Part shown: positions 48,701-61,800 of the stretch, piece after piece
Position numbering within the stretch: the first letter of the stretch is position 1
Layout: every line of letters starts with the position of its first letter
Source of the DNA: Himantopus leucocephalus
Lineage: Eukaryota; Chordata; Aves; Charadriiformes; Recurvirostridae
NCBI GenBank assembly: GCA_003993805.1
Contig: RSEF01000001.1
Coordinates: 100,008,880-100,072,879, forward strand
Length of the DNA stretch: 64,000 nt
Direction: 5' to 3'
The notes under the pieces: generated by a model
Told to the model about the DNA's origin: nothing
Databases searched by the model: none
The model's input: the letters and a program-made list of their open reading frames with translations, nothing else
Made by a program: the position numbers and the translations under genes

Positions 48701-51295
48701 TTTCCCTAGAGCTTTGTGGCATGCCACACCTGAGATTCAGCAGGTTCCCAGGTCACATCCAAATTATTTGACAAAGAGGTCTTCCCCCAAAAGCAACCTG
48801 TACCGACTCAGGGCAATGGTACTAGCACTGATCCCATACAATCACCTGCTCTGCATTTACTGGGGAGATGATTCCTTGTGCCAAAGAATGTTTTACTGAG
48901 TTCTACACGGTGCTTTTACTCCTTCAGCTACAGACAGCAATTATTTTCTTGGTGTTGCTCTGCCATACTGAGAGAGACTAGAACAATGATTTCACTGGAA
49001 AACTCAGCAGTATTATACAACAACTCTATCCCAGCCTTTCCATTTCAGCATGAGGCAGGACTTACTGCTTGCTGCAGAGTACTGGATGTTTGTGGCAGGC
49101 TGGCATTAACACTGTGATTTTTTTAGTGCTACACAAAGTTTGCTATGAACTGAGAATAAAGCCTTCCAAAACAGAACTCTCTCTCCACTTACACAACTCT
49201 TCAGGTGCTAGAATCAAGTCCAAAAGGATGGAGGGACCCCCCTCCTCCCAACTGAATAAAGCTCACTCAGCAACAAGGCCTAATTACAAGCTGTTCTCCC
49301 TGTCAGGCACGTCAAACAGACAGACAACAAACAAGGCAGACTTTTGAATACACAAACCATAGCCGGCTCAACAACCCCGAAGCCACGGTGTTCAAAAGTA
49401 TGAATTCTTCCGAGCAGAGATGTTGAATGGACAAGCTGAAGATTAGACCAGTTAAGGATAAAAAATAAACAGCATGTAATGAGACTTGCTGAACACACCA
49501 ACTAGAGGCAATTCACAAGGGAATATTCTGGATAATTTGGGAGAGGAGCATCCAAACTTTGGGTTGCTCAAGGCCAGAACAGCAGCCAGCCAACAGCCTG
49601 AGGTTCCTACATAATAACTTGAAAATAAGATGTTTGGCTATCAAAGAAACTCTCAAGTTGCACATATGAATTGCACAGTTGAGTCCATCAGCAATACAGG
49701 GCCTACAGCAGACCTAGTTTTGGTCTCGTGAGGTGCTGCTCGTGAACTGTAAGAATGCGTTCATGGTGAAAAAAAGGATACAGAAAAGCTTTACAGCAAC
49801 AGTCCAGTAGACGCAGTATGAGCTTGCAACCTCCCAACACCTTCAGAGCCACTGTTTCCAGCATAGGCTGGCTGGGAACTAAGCACTCTGCATGGGCTTG
49901 AGGTGTACTTTTCCTGTGTTGACAGAAGGACGAGGAGATGGTTATGATCTAGCATTCGCCCTCTTTAGCTCTGCAGACCAGCTTAATTAATATATCCCGT
50001 GTAACATATGGGATCGTGACACTTACTTGGGAATCAGTCCTGCCAGAGTTTCAATGCAGCCCACCAAGTTCATTTTCCATAGGCGCTTCAAGCATTGCTC
50101 TACCTAGAGAAAAAAGAAAACTCCTTTCACGGGTATTTTGAGAGATGGGAGTGCATTGGTCTAAGAAATGTCACTATATTAAGTGACACCTTCCCTTTAT
50201 CAGTGTAACAGCACAAATTGCAGGTTTGCATGATGGAATGTTCTGGTTGTTCCCGTATCTGCACTATGATGAAAAAGATCCCTTTATCACACTACTGTGA
50301 ACATGGAATTAAGTGAAAAGCTAGAGTAGGCCATTGTTAATTGGTGCTGCATAGTTCCTCCTGCAGTATACAATGGTCTGTGGTATTGGCTTGCAAGAAT
50401 GAAAACACATAACCAAATCATGAGGGTAAGAACAATTCCTCTTCTATTTCAAAACAGTTATTTGAAGATATTGACAATCCCTTTACTGGAAAACTGGTAA
50501 GGAGCTCACTTTTCATCTTAAGCAGGAAATGCCTGAGAGAGTAGCCTAGGATTATTCCCCTCTCCCGTTACTACAATTAATTGAAAATCAAATCATATAT
50601 TGAAAGGTATGTGATTATACCTACGTAAGGTCTTAGCATGAGTGTAAGAGACCAAGTCTTGGTTCCCCGAGGCTGGAAAGCGCAAATCGCACTGGCTGCG
50701 CAGAGCCAGCAAACCCAATGAACTGAACCGTGAGGAGCCTTAGAGATGACAAAAATGCACCTGCTCCAAAATACTTCTCGCACGATGCCCCGGGCACCCA
50801 GGTGCCCTTCTGGCACTGGTGACCAGCTGCTGGCAACCTGCCCACCAGCCGAGGCCGCTCCTCACCTGCTGCAGGGCCAGGTACGGCCGGTGCCGGAGCA
50901 GCCTGTTGTGGTACGCGTAGAGCACGGCCCGCAGGACGCGTCCCTCGACGGCCAGGCCCGTCCCCGACAGCCGCTTGCCGACCGTGTCACACTGCCGCCG
51001 CAGCGCCGGCAGCCACCTCACTGCGGGCGGGAGACACCGCCTCAGCGCCCGCCGACGCCCCGACGCCCCCCCCTCCCCGATTCCCCCTCCCGCGCCCGAC
51101 GGGCACCCACCGCCCGCCCGCCGCAAACCGGCGTCCCGCACGGCGCCTGGGCGCGCCTTACAACGCCTCCCAGCCCTCCCCGGCCCGGCACCCTCGGCGG
51201 GGACCTGCAGGGTGTTCGGCCGTCAGGGCCACCGTCGCGCTGCTGGCGGGCCACGGCACGTCCAGCCGGTTCCACGCCGCCTCGGGCGCCGCCAT
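45776..51295 (-). CDS. NEPRO: Nucleolus and neural progenitor protein
   Basis: The former C3orf17. A nucleolar protein needed in early development and neural progenitors, linked to RNase P/MRP. Nine minus-strand exons in phase: 51295-51205, 51020-50866, 50103-50027, 49913-49782, 49435-49358, 48441-48092, 47362-47301, 46876-46626, 46166-45776 (stop at 45778-45776), giving 528 residues (human about 567). Family landmarks: AVLYAYHNRLLRHRPYLAL, VEQCLKRL, VPSQPMLE, KLILRLLDCCCKAFL, MPYIKGFTFPSDISNFLG, NKLLKSNRLHHVEAQG and the end DIDSIFAAMGV. The exon 1 donor (GTCCCC) is weak, but it is the only one that keeps the frame. The last exon has a 30-bp in-frame tandem duplication (residues 430-449). It is head-to-head with the SPIRE-like gene and tail-to-tail with TAF13. 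Confidence 0.95.
46017..46076 (-). repeat. 30-bp in-frame tandem duplication in the NEPRO last exon
   Basis: Units 46017-46046 and 46047-46076 differ at one base (G/A). They encode a repeated ten-residue block, GAWFCRRRIN and GARFCRRRIK, in the basic C-terminal region. Confidence 0.92.
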
Positions 51296-51900
51296 CTTCC
51301 CCGGTGCAGGGGCGGCGCTGCGCAGGGCAGGAGGGAGGCCGAACGCGGGCGCGACCATGTTAGGGGGCCGGGGGGGGGCGGGACGGGACGGGACATGGGG
51401 ACGAGGGCTGTACCAAGTCACCCGAGTGGGGGGCCGGACCGGTCCCCGCGACAGCGCCCGCCGCCGGCAGGCCCGGTGGCGGCGGGCAGGCGGCGCGGGG
51501 GCTGCTCGCTCTGGTGTCTCCGGTGCCTGGCTGCCGCCACCCCGTCGCCGCACAGCTCACCCCGGCCGCTGCTGGGTGCCCGCCACCCCCGCGCCGCGGG
51601 AGGGCAGACCCCGGGCTTCTCCTTTCCCCCGAGGGCGCGGGGAGCTGCGGGCCTCACGCCTGGGAGGGCCGAGCCCGGGGGCGCAGCCCGGGCATCCGCA
51701 GGCGGGAGTGGGAAAGCCCCGCTCGGGGGCCCGGGCAAGCACCGTGGCCAGGCGGATGCCCGGGGCTGGGTAAAGGCCGTGGGGCAGCCGTGAGCCCCCC
51801 GGCCGTGGCGGGCGCGCTGCCTGTGGGCACCCACCGTGCGGCCCAGTGACACCGAGGCAGGGCAGCCCGCGCGCTTCTCCAAGGCCCGGGGCCTGACTGA
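50850..51900. promoter_or_regulatory. CpG island over NEPRO exons 1-2 and upstream
   Basis: About 1 kb of very CpG-dense DNA with many G and C runs and no TATA box. It holds the NEPRO promoter and may drive divergent transcription toward the SPIRE-like gene. Long open frames here come from the base composition. Confidence 0.8.
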
Positions 51901-52817
51901 CACAGCACGTTCCCAGAATGGCATAAGTGAGAAGGGAAACAAATATAAATTGAGCGTTATTCACACTTTTAGAAGTTCTTTAGTGTCTGCCTCGGGAGCT
52001 CGGGCTGTTTGGAGCCAGCGCAGCAGCAGCTGAAGGTCCCTGTGATGCACTGCGGCAGCAACAGAGTTCTTCAGGGGACAGTCCCCTCCCATCACCCACA
52101 CAGGGAGCCCAAAGTGCAAAAAAGTCTGGGTGACTTCACAGCAGTAGCAATTCGTACCGGCTTTTTGAACAAGGGTGGGCCTCGCTGCCCTCGCCCTGGG
52201 TGCCCGCCCGGCTGCCCGGCCCCCGCTGCATTGCTCCCAGCCCCAGCTGCTGGGATGGGCTGTGGCAGGGCCAAAGGGACGAGGCCAGGCAGGAGCGGGG
52301 CCTGTGGCGGGTACGGGTCCCCCATGGAGTTGATTGCTGTGATGTATTAATGCTCCCAGAATGGCAGCCCATCAAATGGACTGAATTTTTGTGGTCTTCT
52401 GTGAGTTCTTCTCCCCTGAGTATAAGACATTATTTCCTGCCTCCATCCCTCTCTGCCTGAAATCAAACATACTCTTTTCTTACCTGCCAACATTGGTATT
52501 CCCATTAATATATTTGTTAGAAACAATGGAGTTAAATTGAGCATGAATTTTGTACGCTCTTATCATCTTTAGATTCCCTTTTGTTGCAGAGTTTCTGTTT
52601 TCTTTCAAGGAGTCTCATACAAATGCAGGTTAAAGCGGTGTCCCTTTAAAAAGATAGAGCAAAATTGTCATTAATGATTGCACCTGTAGGGCAGAGAGGC
52701 GTGAGAGCAAACCAGGAGGCAGAACTGATAAAAGCCTGCTATGAGCACTTGCCTGTCCTGGGAAGGAGGGTGTTAAGCTTCGTAGGCTAAGAGTGGAGAT
52801 GAGAGGTGAAGGTGAAA
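51901..52817. promoter_or_regulatory. Spacer and probable 5' region of the SPIRE-like gene
   Basis: Separates the divergent NEPRO and SPIRE-like start codons. No coding exon is seen. An in-frame TGA at 52800-52802 lies just before the SPIRE-like ATG, so the sequence before it is untranslated if transcribed. Confidence 0.4.
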
Positions 52818-55800
52818 ATGGAGTCTCCACGGTGTGAGCAGAGGATCACAAAGGTCTCTCTAGCCGAGATTCTGAGGTGTTTTGAACATCCTATAAGCGA
52901 GGAGCAAGCCTGGGCTATCTGCTTTCAGTGTTGCCGTAAAATGGAGCAGCTGGCTATGGGGCTGTACCCACCACTCCACTCTCTGTTCATAAAAGGTCCT
53001 GGAAGCATCTTTATCCATGCTGATGGTACTGCTTCCTTCAAGGTGTACCACAAGTCTGGTAAGAGCATAGGTAGCTGTGGATGCCAAGGGCTGTTACTGT
53101 ACCAGGCTGAAAAGGGGGGCAAAGTGAGAATTTTTTTTTCCTGCCTTTTTTTTTCCCCCTTCTCCTCTCTGTATGTTGTCGCAATGCTATGCTGCTGCCT
53201 GTACTTCATTGGAAAGGACTGTAGATGAGTGGTAATACAGATGATGTGCTGCCTACTAATTTTTCTAATAATGCTGTAGTGAGTAATTTGATTCTAGGGA
53301 ATAGCTGGGATGAAAGTTTATTACCACTTATGTTATTTGCAATAAAAAGTCTGAGGCTTTGTTATATGTCCTGCTCTGTTTATCTTCCAACACATGGTTC
53401 CTTTGTTATAGTAACTTTCATGATGTATCTATGATTGACAGTTTCCCTTTTTGTCACTATGCGTAGCCAGCAAGTGGCAACAAGCTTTGTCTTATGCACT
53501 GCATAGTAGCACTGCTGAAGAGGTCAATGCTAGGCTGAGTCTTCAGGGATGAGATCAGGTAATAGCGAATGACGACAAAGATCCAGTGCCTTCCTTGTAG
53601 TTAGATACCTATTAGCAAACAAAAAAAGTACCCAGCAGCAGTTAGTTTGGGGCTAATGCTCACAATAAGAAGAGTATCCTGTGTTGCTTCCTAGGAGTCC
53701 CCAAATATAGGCATACTTTCCCTAGGTGGGACTGACCTTAGTCAGAGGGGTTTGTTTCCTTATTACCAAGATTTCTTCCTGTTTCTCTCTCTTGACAGTG
53801 ATTCTAAAAGCTGTTTATCAATGTCTATGCAGTTATCTTTCTCCCTATCCTCTCTTTTTTTCCCCTTTTCAGATGTTGGCAGCATTCAGCAGTCAGAGGA
53901 CAAGGTAAGCCTCTGTCTTCACCTTTGTATGTGTGCAGATATAAGCCTGCTGTAGCAAAAGGCCAGCTCAGGAGGTGCAGGTGTCTTTGGAAACTATCAA
54001 GGTGCTTAAATTTGCTGTTCCCTGTGAGAGTGACTCTTTCCCCTGCAATCTGGAAAATAAAACAAAATGCCTGGACTGAACTCAAACAATGGGCTGGGAA
54101 ACAATGTGCACAGATGCTGCCTACTGTGGAATAGCCCACAGTCTTTTTGTCTTAATAACAGGTAACTTAGAGGGGCTAGATAAGGCCATTTAAAAATATT
54201 CAAACTTAGGTAGTATCTCAGGCTACACGATGAGCATCTAGCTGCCTTTGGGCCCTCTGTATCCTGAGAGATGCGCTCAGCCCTGAGGGGTAGTGGAGGG
54301 TACACGTATGGCTGGGAAATGAGAGCTTTGAAGTTCTCCACAACACTTTGTGCTGCACTGCTTCCTTGGTCTCTGTCTGCAGCTGCTGGAGTACTTGGGA
54401 GTGGTGATCTATGAAGCCCTGGACTGGGGAATTGACAGCCAAGTGGAGCGAGAACTGAGTGATCCTTTGGAGAAACTGCTGTGCCTCATGTTGAAACTGG
54501 ATGATGAGGCAACGAAACCAGCAGTCACCCTGCAAGATGTTACCAAGGTTTCCTTCTTCCCATTTAGTAAATATAGCAAGAGGAGTTGATGGAACAATGC
54601 TGTGAACCAGGGGGCAAGACCGTTTCTGGTAAAAAGCTGGGTAGCTTGTTGGAGGACATAGAGGGAGCACATGGCTTTCCTATCAGAGGGAAAAGGCAAA
54701 ACCATCTTAGGTATGTGCAAGTGCCTGTGGAAAAGAATCAAGAAGGAAGACTGAGCATGGCTGTCACACAGCTGTGTCTATGAAGTCCTTCTGTACATAG
54801 TCTCCAAATTAGATACTGGAGGACTATGGATATTGAAAAAAGTCACTTATCCATAGTATTCAGTTTCTGCAAGAGCTGGGATTTGAATGGCTCAACCCAA
54901 ACATATATTTTCCTCTCAACCATAATTGAAAGGTATGAGAAACTTCCCATCCCTCAGTCTGATCAGGGCGGGGGAAAAGAACAGGAAAAGTGACTCCACC
55001 TGCTGTGTTTTATTGTGCTTTGTCCGCACTGGAGGCTTCCCCTTCCAGGTACTTATTTCAAAGCACACCTTATGGAGAACGAGATATATAAATTACACAG
55101 CTACTTACATTATTGTACATATAAGATTGGACATCTTGCTTCTTTGTTCCTCTGCATCTGCAATAAAAAAAAAAAGATAGAAAGGAGCTGTGAGGAACAT
55201 GTTTTTTAACCATGGATTGAGAAAACTGAATCTTGCTTTATTCCATCCTACCATGTTTTTTTCATTTCAAGATCTCTTTTAAATAGCTGCACTTCTTTCA
55301 GGCCTGTGAGGAGCACTTGTCCAGGCCCTCTGAGGCTACCAGCCATTATGAAGTGACCTGTAGGAGTCTGTTTACTGAATATATGGAACTTCAGAAGCTT
55401 GTGACCATTATCCAGACCTCCAAAGAGGTACAGTTGGAATCACCCCTTAGCTGCTATTCCTTCTGCCTTCACACACTCGCCTAGTTCTGAAGTACCCTTT
55501 CTATTGCACTAGAAATGGTCTACCTAGCTGAAGGTCTGTTTTCACGATGTGAAAGGCTACTGTCTTTGCACCATATTAGTACCTTTTGAAGTTTTCAATA
55601 TTTGGGGCTTCTAGGCTTTTCAGATTAACATTAGTTGTTTGTACTGGATAGATAGGAAATCACTGAACAGTGCAAGGTAATGACCTCATGTGCTTGCTTC
55701 TCAGAGACTGAGAAAAATGGATGTGGAAGATTTGTTAGAAAATCCCCTTCACAAGAAGGAAAAACACTGGGTAAGGGATTTAATTCCTTCATTGTGGGGG

Positions 55801-58800
55801 GTTGGAGTTTTTTGTCTACCTTGGCTCTCTGAGGCCTTCCATTGATTCTTCTATGAAAAGTAGAGCTTGAACACGAACAAAACTTCTTAGGTTGTTCAAG
55901 AGCTTAAGTAGTTAGACTTGTGTGTAAAACAAGTTGGAGAGTGAACTTGAAGTTAAACTATTTCACGTGTTAACCTCATGTGGACACTTATTTTACACAA
56001 AGAGTGTCTTTGTGGTTCAACTTAAACCACTTCTAAAAATGAAGTTGGAGGCAGTCTTTGGAATAAGTGTCCACAAGTAGTTAGGCTGTTTATTCCTGCG
56101 AATAAGCCCTGAACTCCAGCTTTTGGCAGGAACTGACACCTGCCAAAGGCAATCTGTTCCTTTCTTGTAGCTGGACTGAAAACTCCCAGAAAACTCTTCT
56201 GGTTTTGGTAGTACTAGGGTGGACTAGTTCACTCTTATGTGGGGTCTGTGCTGGTTCAGGGCTGGAAGGGACTGAAGGCCAGTAGCTCTGTCCATCTTTG
56301 TGGTTGTGCAGCTCCAGCAGCTCAAACAAAGGGGTGAAGGAGGGTGAGGTTGGACATGTAACTCCTACCTTCTGATCACTGCCTTTCTTGTCCTTCCATA
56401 GATCTTGGACTGTGTGTTTAGGGCAGAGAAAGCAACTTATTCTGTTCTTTTCAAGGCCCTACACAGTCAGGGCTCAATCAGAAACAAATAGCTCTTCTGG
56501 CTGGAGCTCTGCCCAGCATAAACAAATGCACTGTAGTCTGGAGTCTGTGGAGACAAACGGCAAGCCCCGAGAGACTTGTGGACTCGCTCCCTTTGTCTAA
56601 ATAGCACTTGCTTTGAAGCATGCTCAAACTATTCGTATGAAAATGTTTGTGAAATGTGTGTTTGGGCATATTCTCAATTTTGTGATCTATTAAAATAAAC
56701 TGGCAAGCTATCTCAAACCACAAACTCATCAACTGCTATAGCTCTTTTCTGCAGGGAATACATGAATAAATACATGGGCTTTGCCGTGTGGCCTGAAGGC
56801 CAGTGTATTTGGCCTCTGCTCCTTCAGGAGACATGAATTCCAAAAGCAGGATGTCTGTTGCAAATCTTCTGCCTCTAGTTTCCAAGTCCCTCAGCACCAG
56901 TTGATTGCATTGCTCTGACAAACTCTTGAGTTTAAAATAAGCAGGATGCCAACTTCATTGGGATCCTACAGATTAGAGCTGGTGCCTTGAGTGGTGCCAA
57001 CCAGCCAATGCTTTCTACGGACTGTACATTTTTGTATTGACTGCTACAAAACAGGCCTTGTGAAACATAGACCACAGCCTGATGGTGTGCAGGGTTGTAC
57101 AGTTTCAGCAGAGCTTATCTGTACATGTCACCAGACGATCTTCACCTTGAAATCTAAGCAGTGAGACCTCTTAGGAGCAAAGCTGTCTTACCACTCATCT
57201 GTTGAACTGAATGCAATGGTTTTGGAGTGTTGTAGCATCTTGCGTTGAAGGAAGTTTATGCAGAATTTGACAATACATGGGATAGCCCAAGTAGTGATCC
57301 AGTCAGTAAGGAAAGGATGAGTGATAATGATGTCACCTACATCTGAAAAATGTTTTGTATGTACAAGTTGCTCTGAAATGGCCAGCTGAAGGCAATTCTT
57401 GTCCTGAAAGTAATGTCGCAATGTTACAGTACAGAAGTTTCTCTTTAGGTCATATCATTCAGTCAAGTTCTGTCACCATGTGGAATACAACTCTAGAAAG
57501 TACAAATGGCTCAGGATAAGCTATTTCAAAGGTCTCTAATACTGACCAGTTTGCCCAGAGACTTCTGTGTGTTCTCTGACACAATAAATGTAGCCCAGGA
57601 GATACAGCTAATATGTGGTCACTCTCTGACAGTTCTAGTTTTCTGGAGTTGAAGTATGACTGTACCAAAGCCATGCTAAAACAATTCAACAAAACAATCT
57701 GTCTCCTTGAAGGCAGCCATCTGATATTATACCAAGATATCTGATGGGATAAGTTGAGAAAAGATGCTTCATACTTTAAGTGGAGAAGGAAGAGGAGTCT
57801 AAGTCAGAAGCTTTGTTCTGAGGCAGTTCTCAAAAATCTATTGCTTCCCTTTCTCTGTTTATAATACAATCACTTGTTCTTACTCAATTTGCCTTTGGGA
57901 TCTAGATAAGCTGTTGACTTAGCACTTCCATTACAATGTTGTCTAAACATGGTACTGAGCTGACTTTTTTTTTTTTCCTGTCTTTAAATTCTGTTGGGTT
58001 ATACTGCATGCCTGAGCATCCTCAGATATTAATACAGGAACAGGATGAGCAGATGTCAGAGTTATCAGCTTGTGTCTCCAGGCTGAAACTGCTAACGTAT
58101 GCTGCTGTGAAGGTCAAACTATGAGATCCCTTTCTCCTTGTCTTCCTCTCTTGTCTGTGGGCCCTTCAACCCCAGGGTTCTGGAAGTTCAGAGGATTTTA
58201 ATGTTAAGATTTGGGATTTCATTCCCAGTGTTTCCTAGGGTCCAATAATATGAAAAAAAACTCTGGCACCTGGAGTAATTGCAGGAAGTAGGTATTCAAG
58301 AAAATGGGTCTAGCTACCTCGCAGCAAGAGATGTGTTTTGCTGAAGTACATCCATAAAGTTACTGACAAAATTCAGGAATGAACCTGGCATGCCAGCTCC
58401 CAGATCCCTCATTATAAATAAACTTCTGCAAAGAGAAGCAATTCTCTGTTCTGGTACTGTGCCCTGATCTGCAAGTGAGTTGAAGGGGCTGTTAGGTACA
58501 CACTTCTGTCTTTCTGAGTAACTTCAGTTGCTAAGTGTGCCCTGTTACAAAGAGGGAGGGAATGCTGCTTTGTGCATTTTAGCCACCTGTTGATTTGTCC
58601 CTCACTGGTTTCTCCAAGGTGTCCCTGTGGCCCAACGTCATCCGTGAACTGCAGAATGGTGTGAGGCTGCACAAGGCCACTGATCGACCACAGCATCGCG
58701 TGCCTCCAAAAGAAAGTATCCGCTCTCCCTATGAATTACTTTTGGATGATATTCAGCACAAGAGGTACACCCTTCGGAAGGTGAGTGACTAGAGTCAACG

Positions 58801-61800
58801 GACAACTCTGAAACCACCTGTTCCACCTCATTTCTAAGCAATTATTTGTTGAGACATCTTCTCCAAAAGCTTGTCTTTCTCAAAGGTACTTCTAAATCCG
58901 GAAGTGTCTGGGTTTCCCTCTCAGCTGCAGCTCAACATTAGATCACCCTGTTTGTCCACCCAAGTGCTTCATTGCCAGTAACATTTTTAATTCAGGGATA
59001 GGACCACTTTAATGAAGCTAGATGGTAAACTTTTTCCCCCTCCAGGGGTCAGCCGCTCCCTTCCCTGGAGCAATTATGCTGCCTTGCACACAACAGTTTC
59101 ATGAAACAGTCCCTTGCCTGCTTATGCTTTTGACGTTGCACACTTGTGTCCTCTCAGGCTCCTCAGCTGAGCTGTGCCTGGCATCTCTTACTAGTTTCTA
59201 GTAGTTTACTAGTTTCCTTGTCCTCCCAGATGTTGTGGGATGCGTGCAAGTGCAAAACCACTTTTGAACAAGTCCTTTGCTCAGACTCGGGCAGAGGCCT
59301 CTAGGCAGTGTACATGAGCTACTGCAGCTTAGTCAGGGTAAAAAAAGCTGAGCCCTTTCCAGGGGCAGCTGCTGTGCTGACTCAGGTGGTAGGGACTTCC
59401 AACAATGCGGACGGTTGGTGAAGATGACCAGATACAAAAATGTCTGGGGTGCCTCTAAAGGCTCGTGATGCTGTTCGCTTGCTGCAGCTTGAGCTGGGAA
59501 TGATGAGCAGATCTAAAACATTGGCATAAGGCTTTGTGGCATTGGCGTGCTTTGCAAACAGACGTCTTGGCAGAAGATGAGACACAACTCTACTTGTAAT
59601 AAAGAGCGATATTTTAAAAAGTGAAAACTTTGCATACCACACCAGGCATCAGCCTTTCTTCTCCTTGTTGGTGCTGCCAGAGTGCAGGAGGTTTAAAAGC
59701 CTCAGCTAAACCATGCACCTCTGTAAAACCCCAGCTCTTGCTTTTCTTGATTGTGGCTCCAGCCTTCAGATAAGGCTGTGACATTTCTCTGGAGATGATA
59801 TCTTGATTGATATATAAATGAACAGTAGTGGAAAGGAGACAATACATCATAACTACTTGTGTTCCTGAAAACATACTGTGTATCAACACACTGTGCAGTA
59901 CAGAACCGTAACTCAAGGTGGCAGGATGAACTGGGTCTTGATTTTTTTTTTCCTCATTTTTTTAATATTTTTTTTCCTGTGGTCAACGAGAAACACAAAC
60001 ATGTTTGAAGAGTATTAGTCAGAAATACTAGAAGAAAGCATAGAGTGGTACTGCCCAGGTCTTTGTGAAGGCTCTTAAAAGAGGATTTCCCCACCTGCAA
60101 AGCTATTTTAAAGCTTCTCTAGCAAACAGTAGTCTAATTTGCAAATGAATGAAAGCACAGCTAGTGTGGGAAGCTGTAGTGTTGTTCTACCTGCACTCCC
60201 ACGTGTTCTGAAGTTGTACACACAGGGAAAGTAGATGGCATAGCCTCAAAGTAAGAAAAAGTGAACAAGGCAGCTAAAGACATGCATGTGCAACTTAACT
60301 TTTTGTCAGTTCTCCCCTATGCAGCAAGCACAGGGCTTGATGAGGGAGACAGCCTACCTCAGGAGAGTACCTGCCCTGCAATTCCATCTTGCTATTGTTC
60401 CTAGTTTATGTAGGGCTGTAAGCCAGTCTCTGGGACTCTAGCTTGTGCATACAGCTGCCTGCTGCTACAGTTTTTGTTACAGTCTTGTTAACCCAATTAC
60501 TCCCTTCCCTGGAGCCGAGTTCGCACTGATGAATGTGATGTGACTGTGGTGCTTGTCAGGATCACTCCTGACATTAAAATCTGAGTACAATGTTTTCCAG
60601 TGGCTCCTCAGAGCAGTTCATGAGCTGTTGGGGCTAAAAGGCTGTATGCCTCTTGTGCAAGCCCCAAAGGGCTGTGCAGTGCTTCTGATTGCCTCTACCA
60701 AAACCCCACAAAAGTAAACCTTATCATTCTACACTTCCCAACTCAGTTTTGTTATTCCTTCCCCATCTTCCCCATTCCCAAATCCTGACTTAAGTCATTC
60801 ACTGGGCTGCTGAATGGGAGGGTGTACCAGGAGTAGAGAAAGCACTATTTCTTAAGCATCGTTTCTGCTCTTTCAGGTGATCATCAAGCAAAAACACAGG
60901 ACCCCCAAAACTGATGTTGCTGCTCCCAAGCCTCATCTAAAACCTGTAGGTGACCTGGTGCTGCATTTAATGCTAGCAAAACAAGATGATTCTTGAGTTG
61001 ACAGGACAGTTTCTAGGAATATAGAGCTAATGTCTTAGTTACTGGTTTGGATTTAGGAGGGGGATATATTAACTATACAGACCCTCATGCCAAAACATGG
61101 TGTTAGGAAAATGGGAGGTGACCTGTTCATAGGATAAAGATGATCAATCTCCCTACTTCCTCTGCTACTTCTTCCATTTGGAACATTTTGTGGTCCTGAA
61201 AGTAATCATGAAGTTCTCTGTTTCAAATGTGAGAGTTGCTAAAGTATTCTACTATGCACTGTCTAAAGGTTCTCTCATGTGTCTCTTGTGTACAAGGCCC
61301 AGTGCCTTCTTGAGTGAGAGGCACTTGTAAAACAGTGCCATTGCTAAAGGTGACTGGTTCTGTCACCAGTGGTCTCTGTGCTGTATCCACTGGCTCTTTC
61401 TGGTGCTATGCTTTGCCTGCAGGTGCTGAAGAGGCAGCTGAAAGAGTGTGTGTCACGGGAAGCTGTCTGGCATGAACAGCTCATGGCAGAAATAAAACAA
61501 CCACAGAAGCTTCAGTCATCAGCAGGAGGGGAAAGGCCCAAAGGTACCGCTACAAAGTGACCTCTCAAGCATCCAAGTGAAGTCAGCACTGACTAAAAAT
61601 AATGGATGGCTTTTGAAATGAAAGCCCACTTATCTTTTCCATAGCATGTATAATGCAAGGGAGGTGGGAATGCGAATTCTGTGTTGATAGAGGTGGTATG
61701 GCATAAGAATAGTTCTTTCTAGAAAATCTATTTGTGGCTTATTAAGACTCAAAAGATGTTTCAGCTTACTCATTTGTGGAGTTTTTTTAGGGATGTTCAA

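Noticed and set aside
50975..51964. Several long frames on both strands near the NEPRO start
   Set aside because: Same cause: GC-rich promoter DNA. NEPRO exon 1 and 2 frames explain the real coding part.
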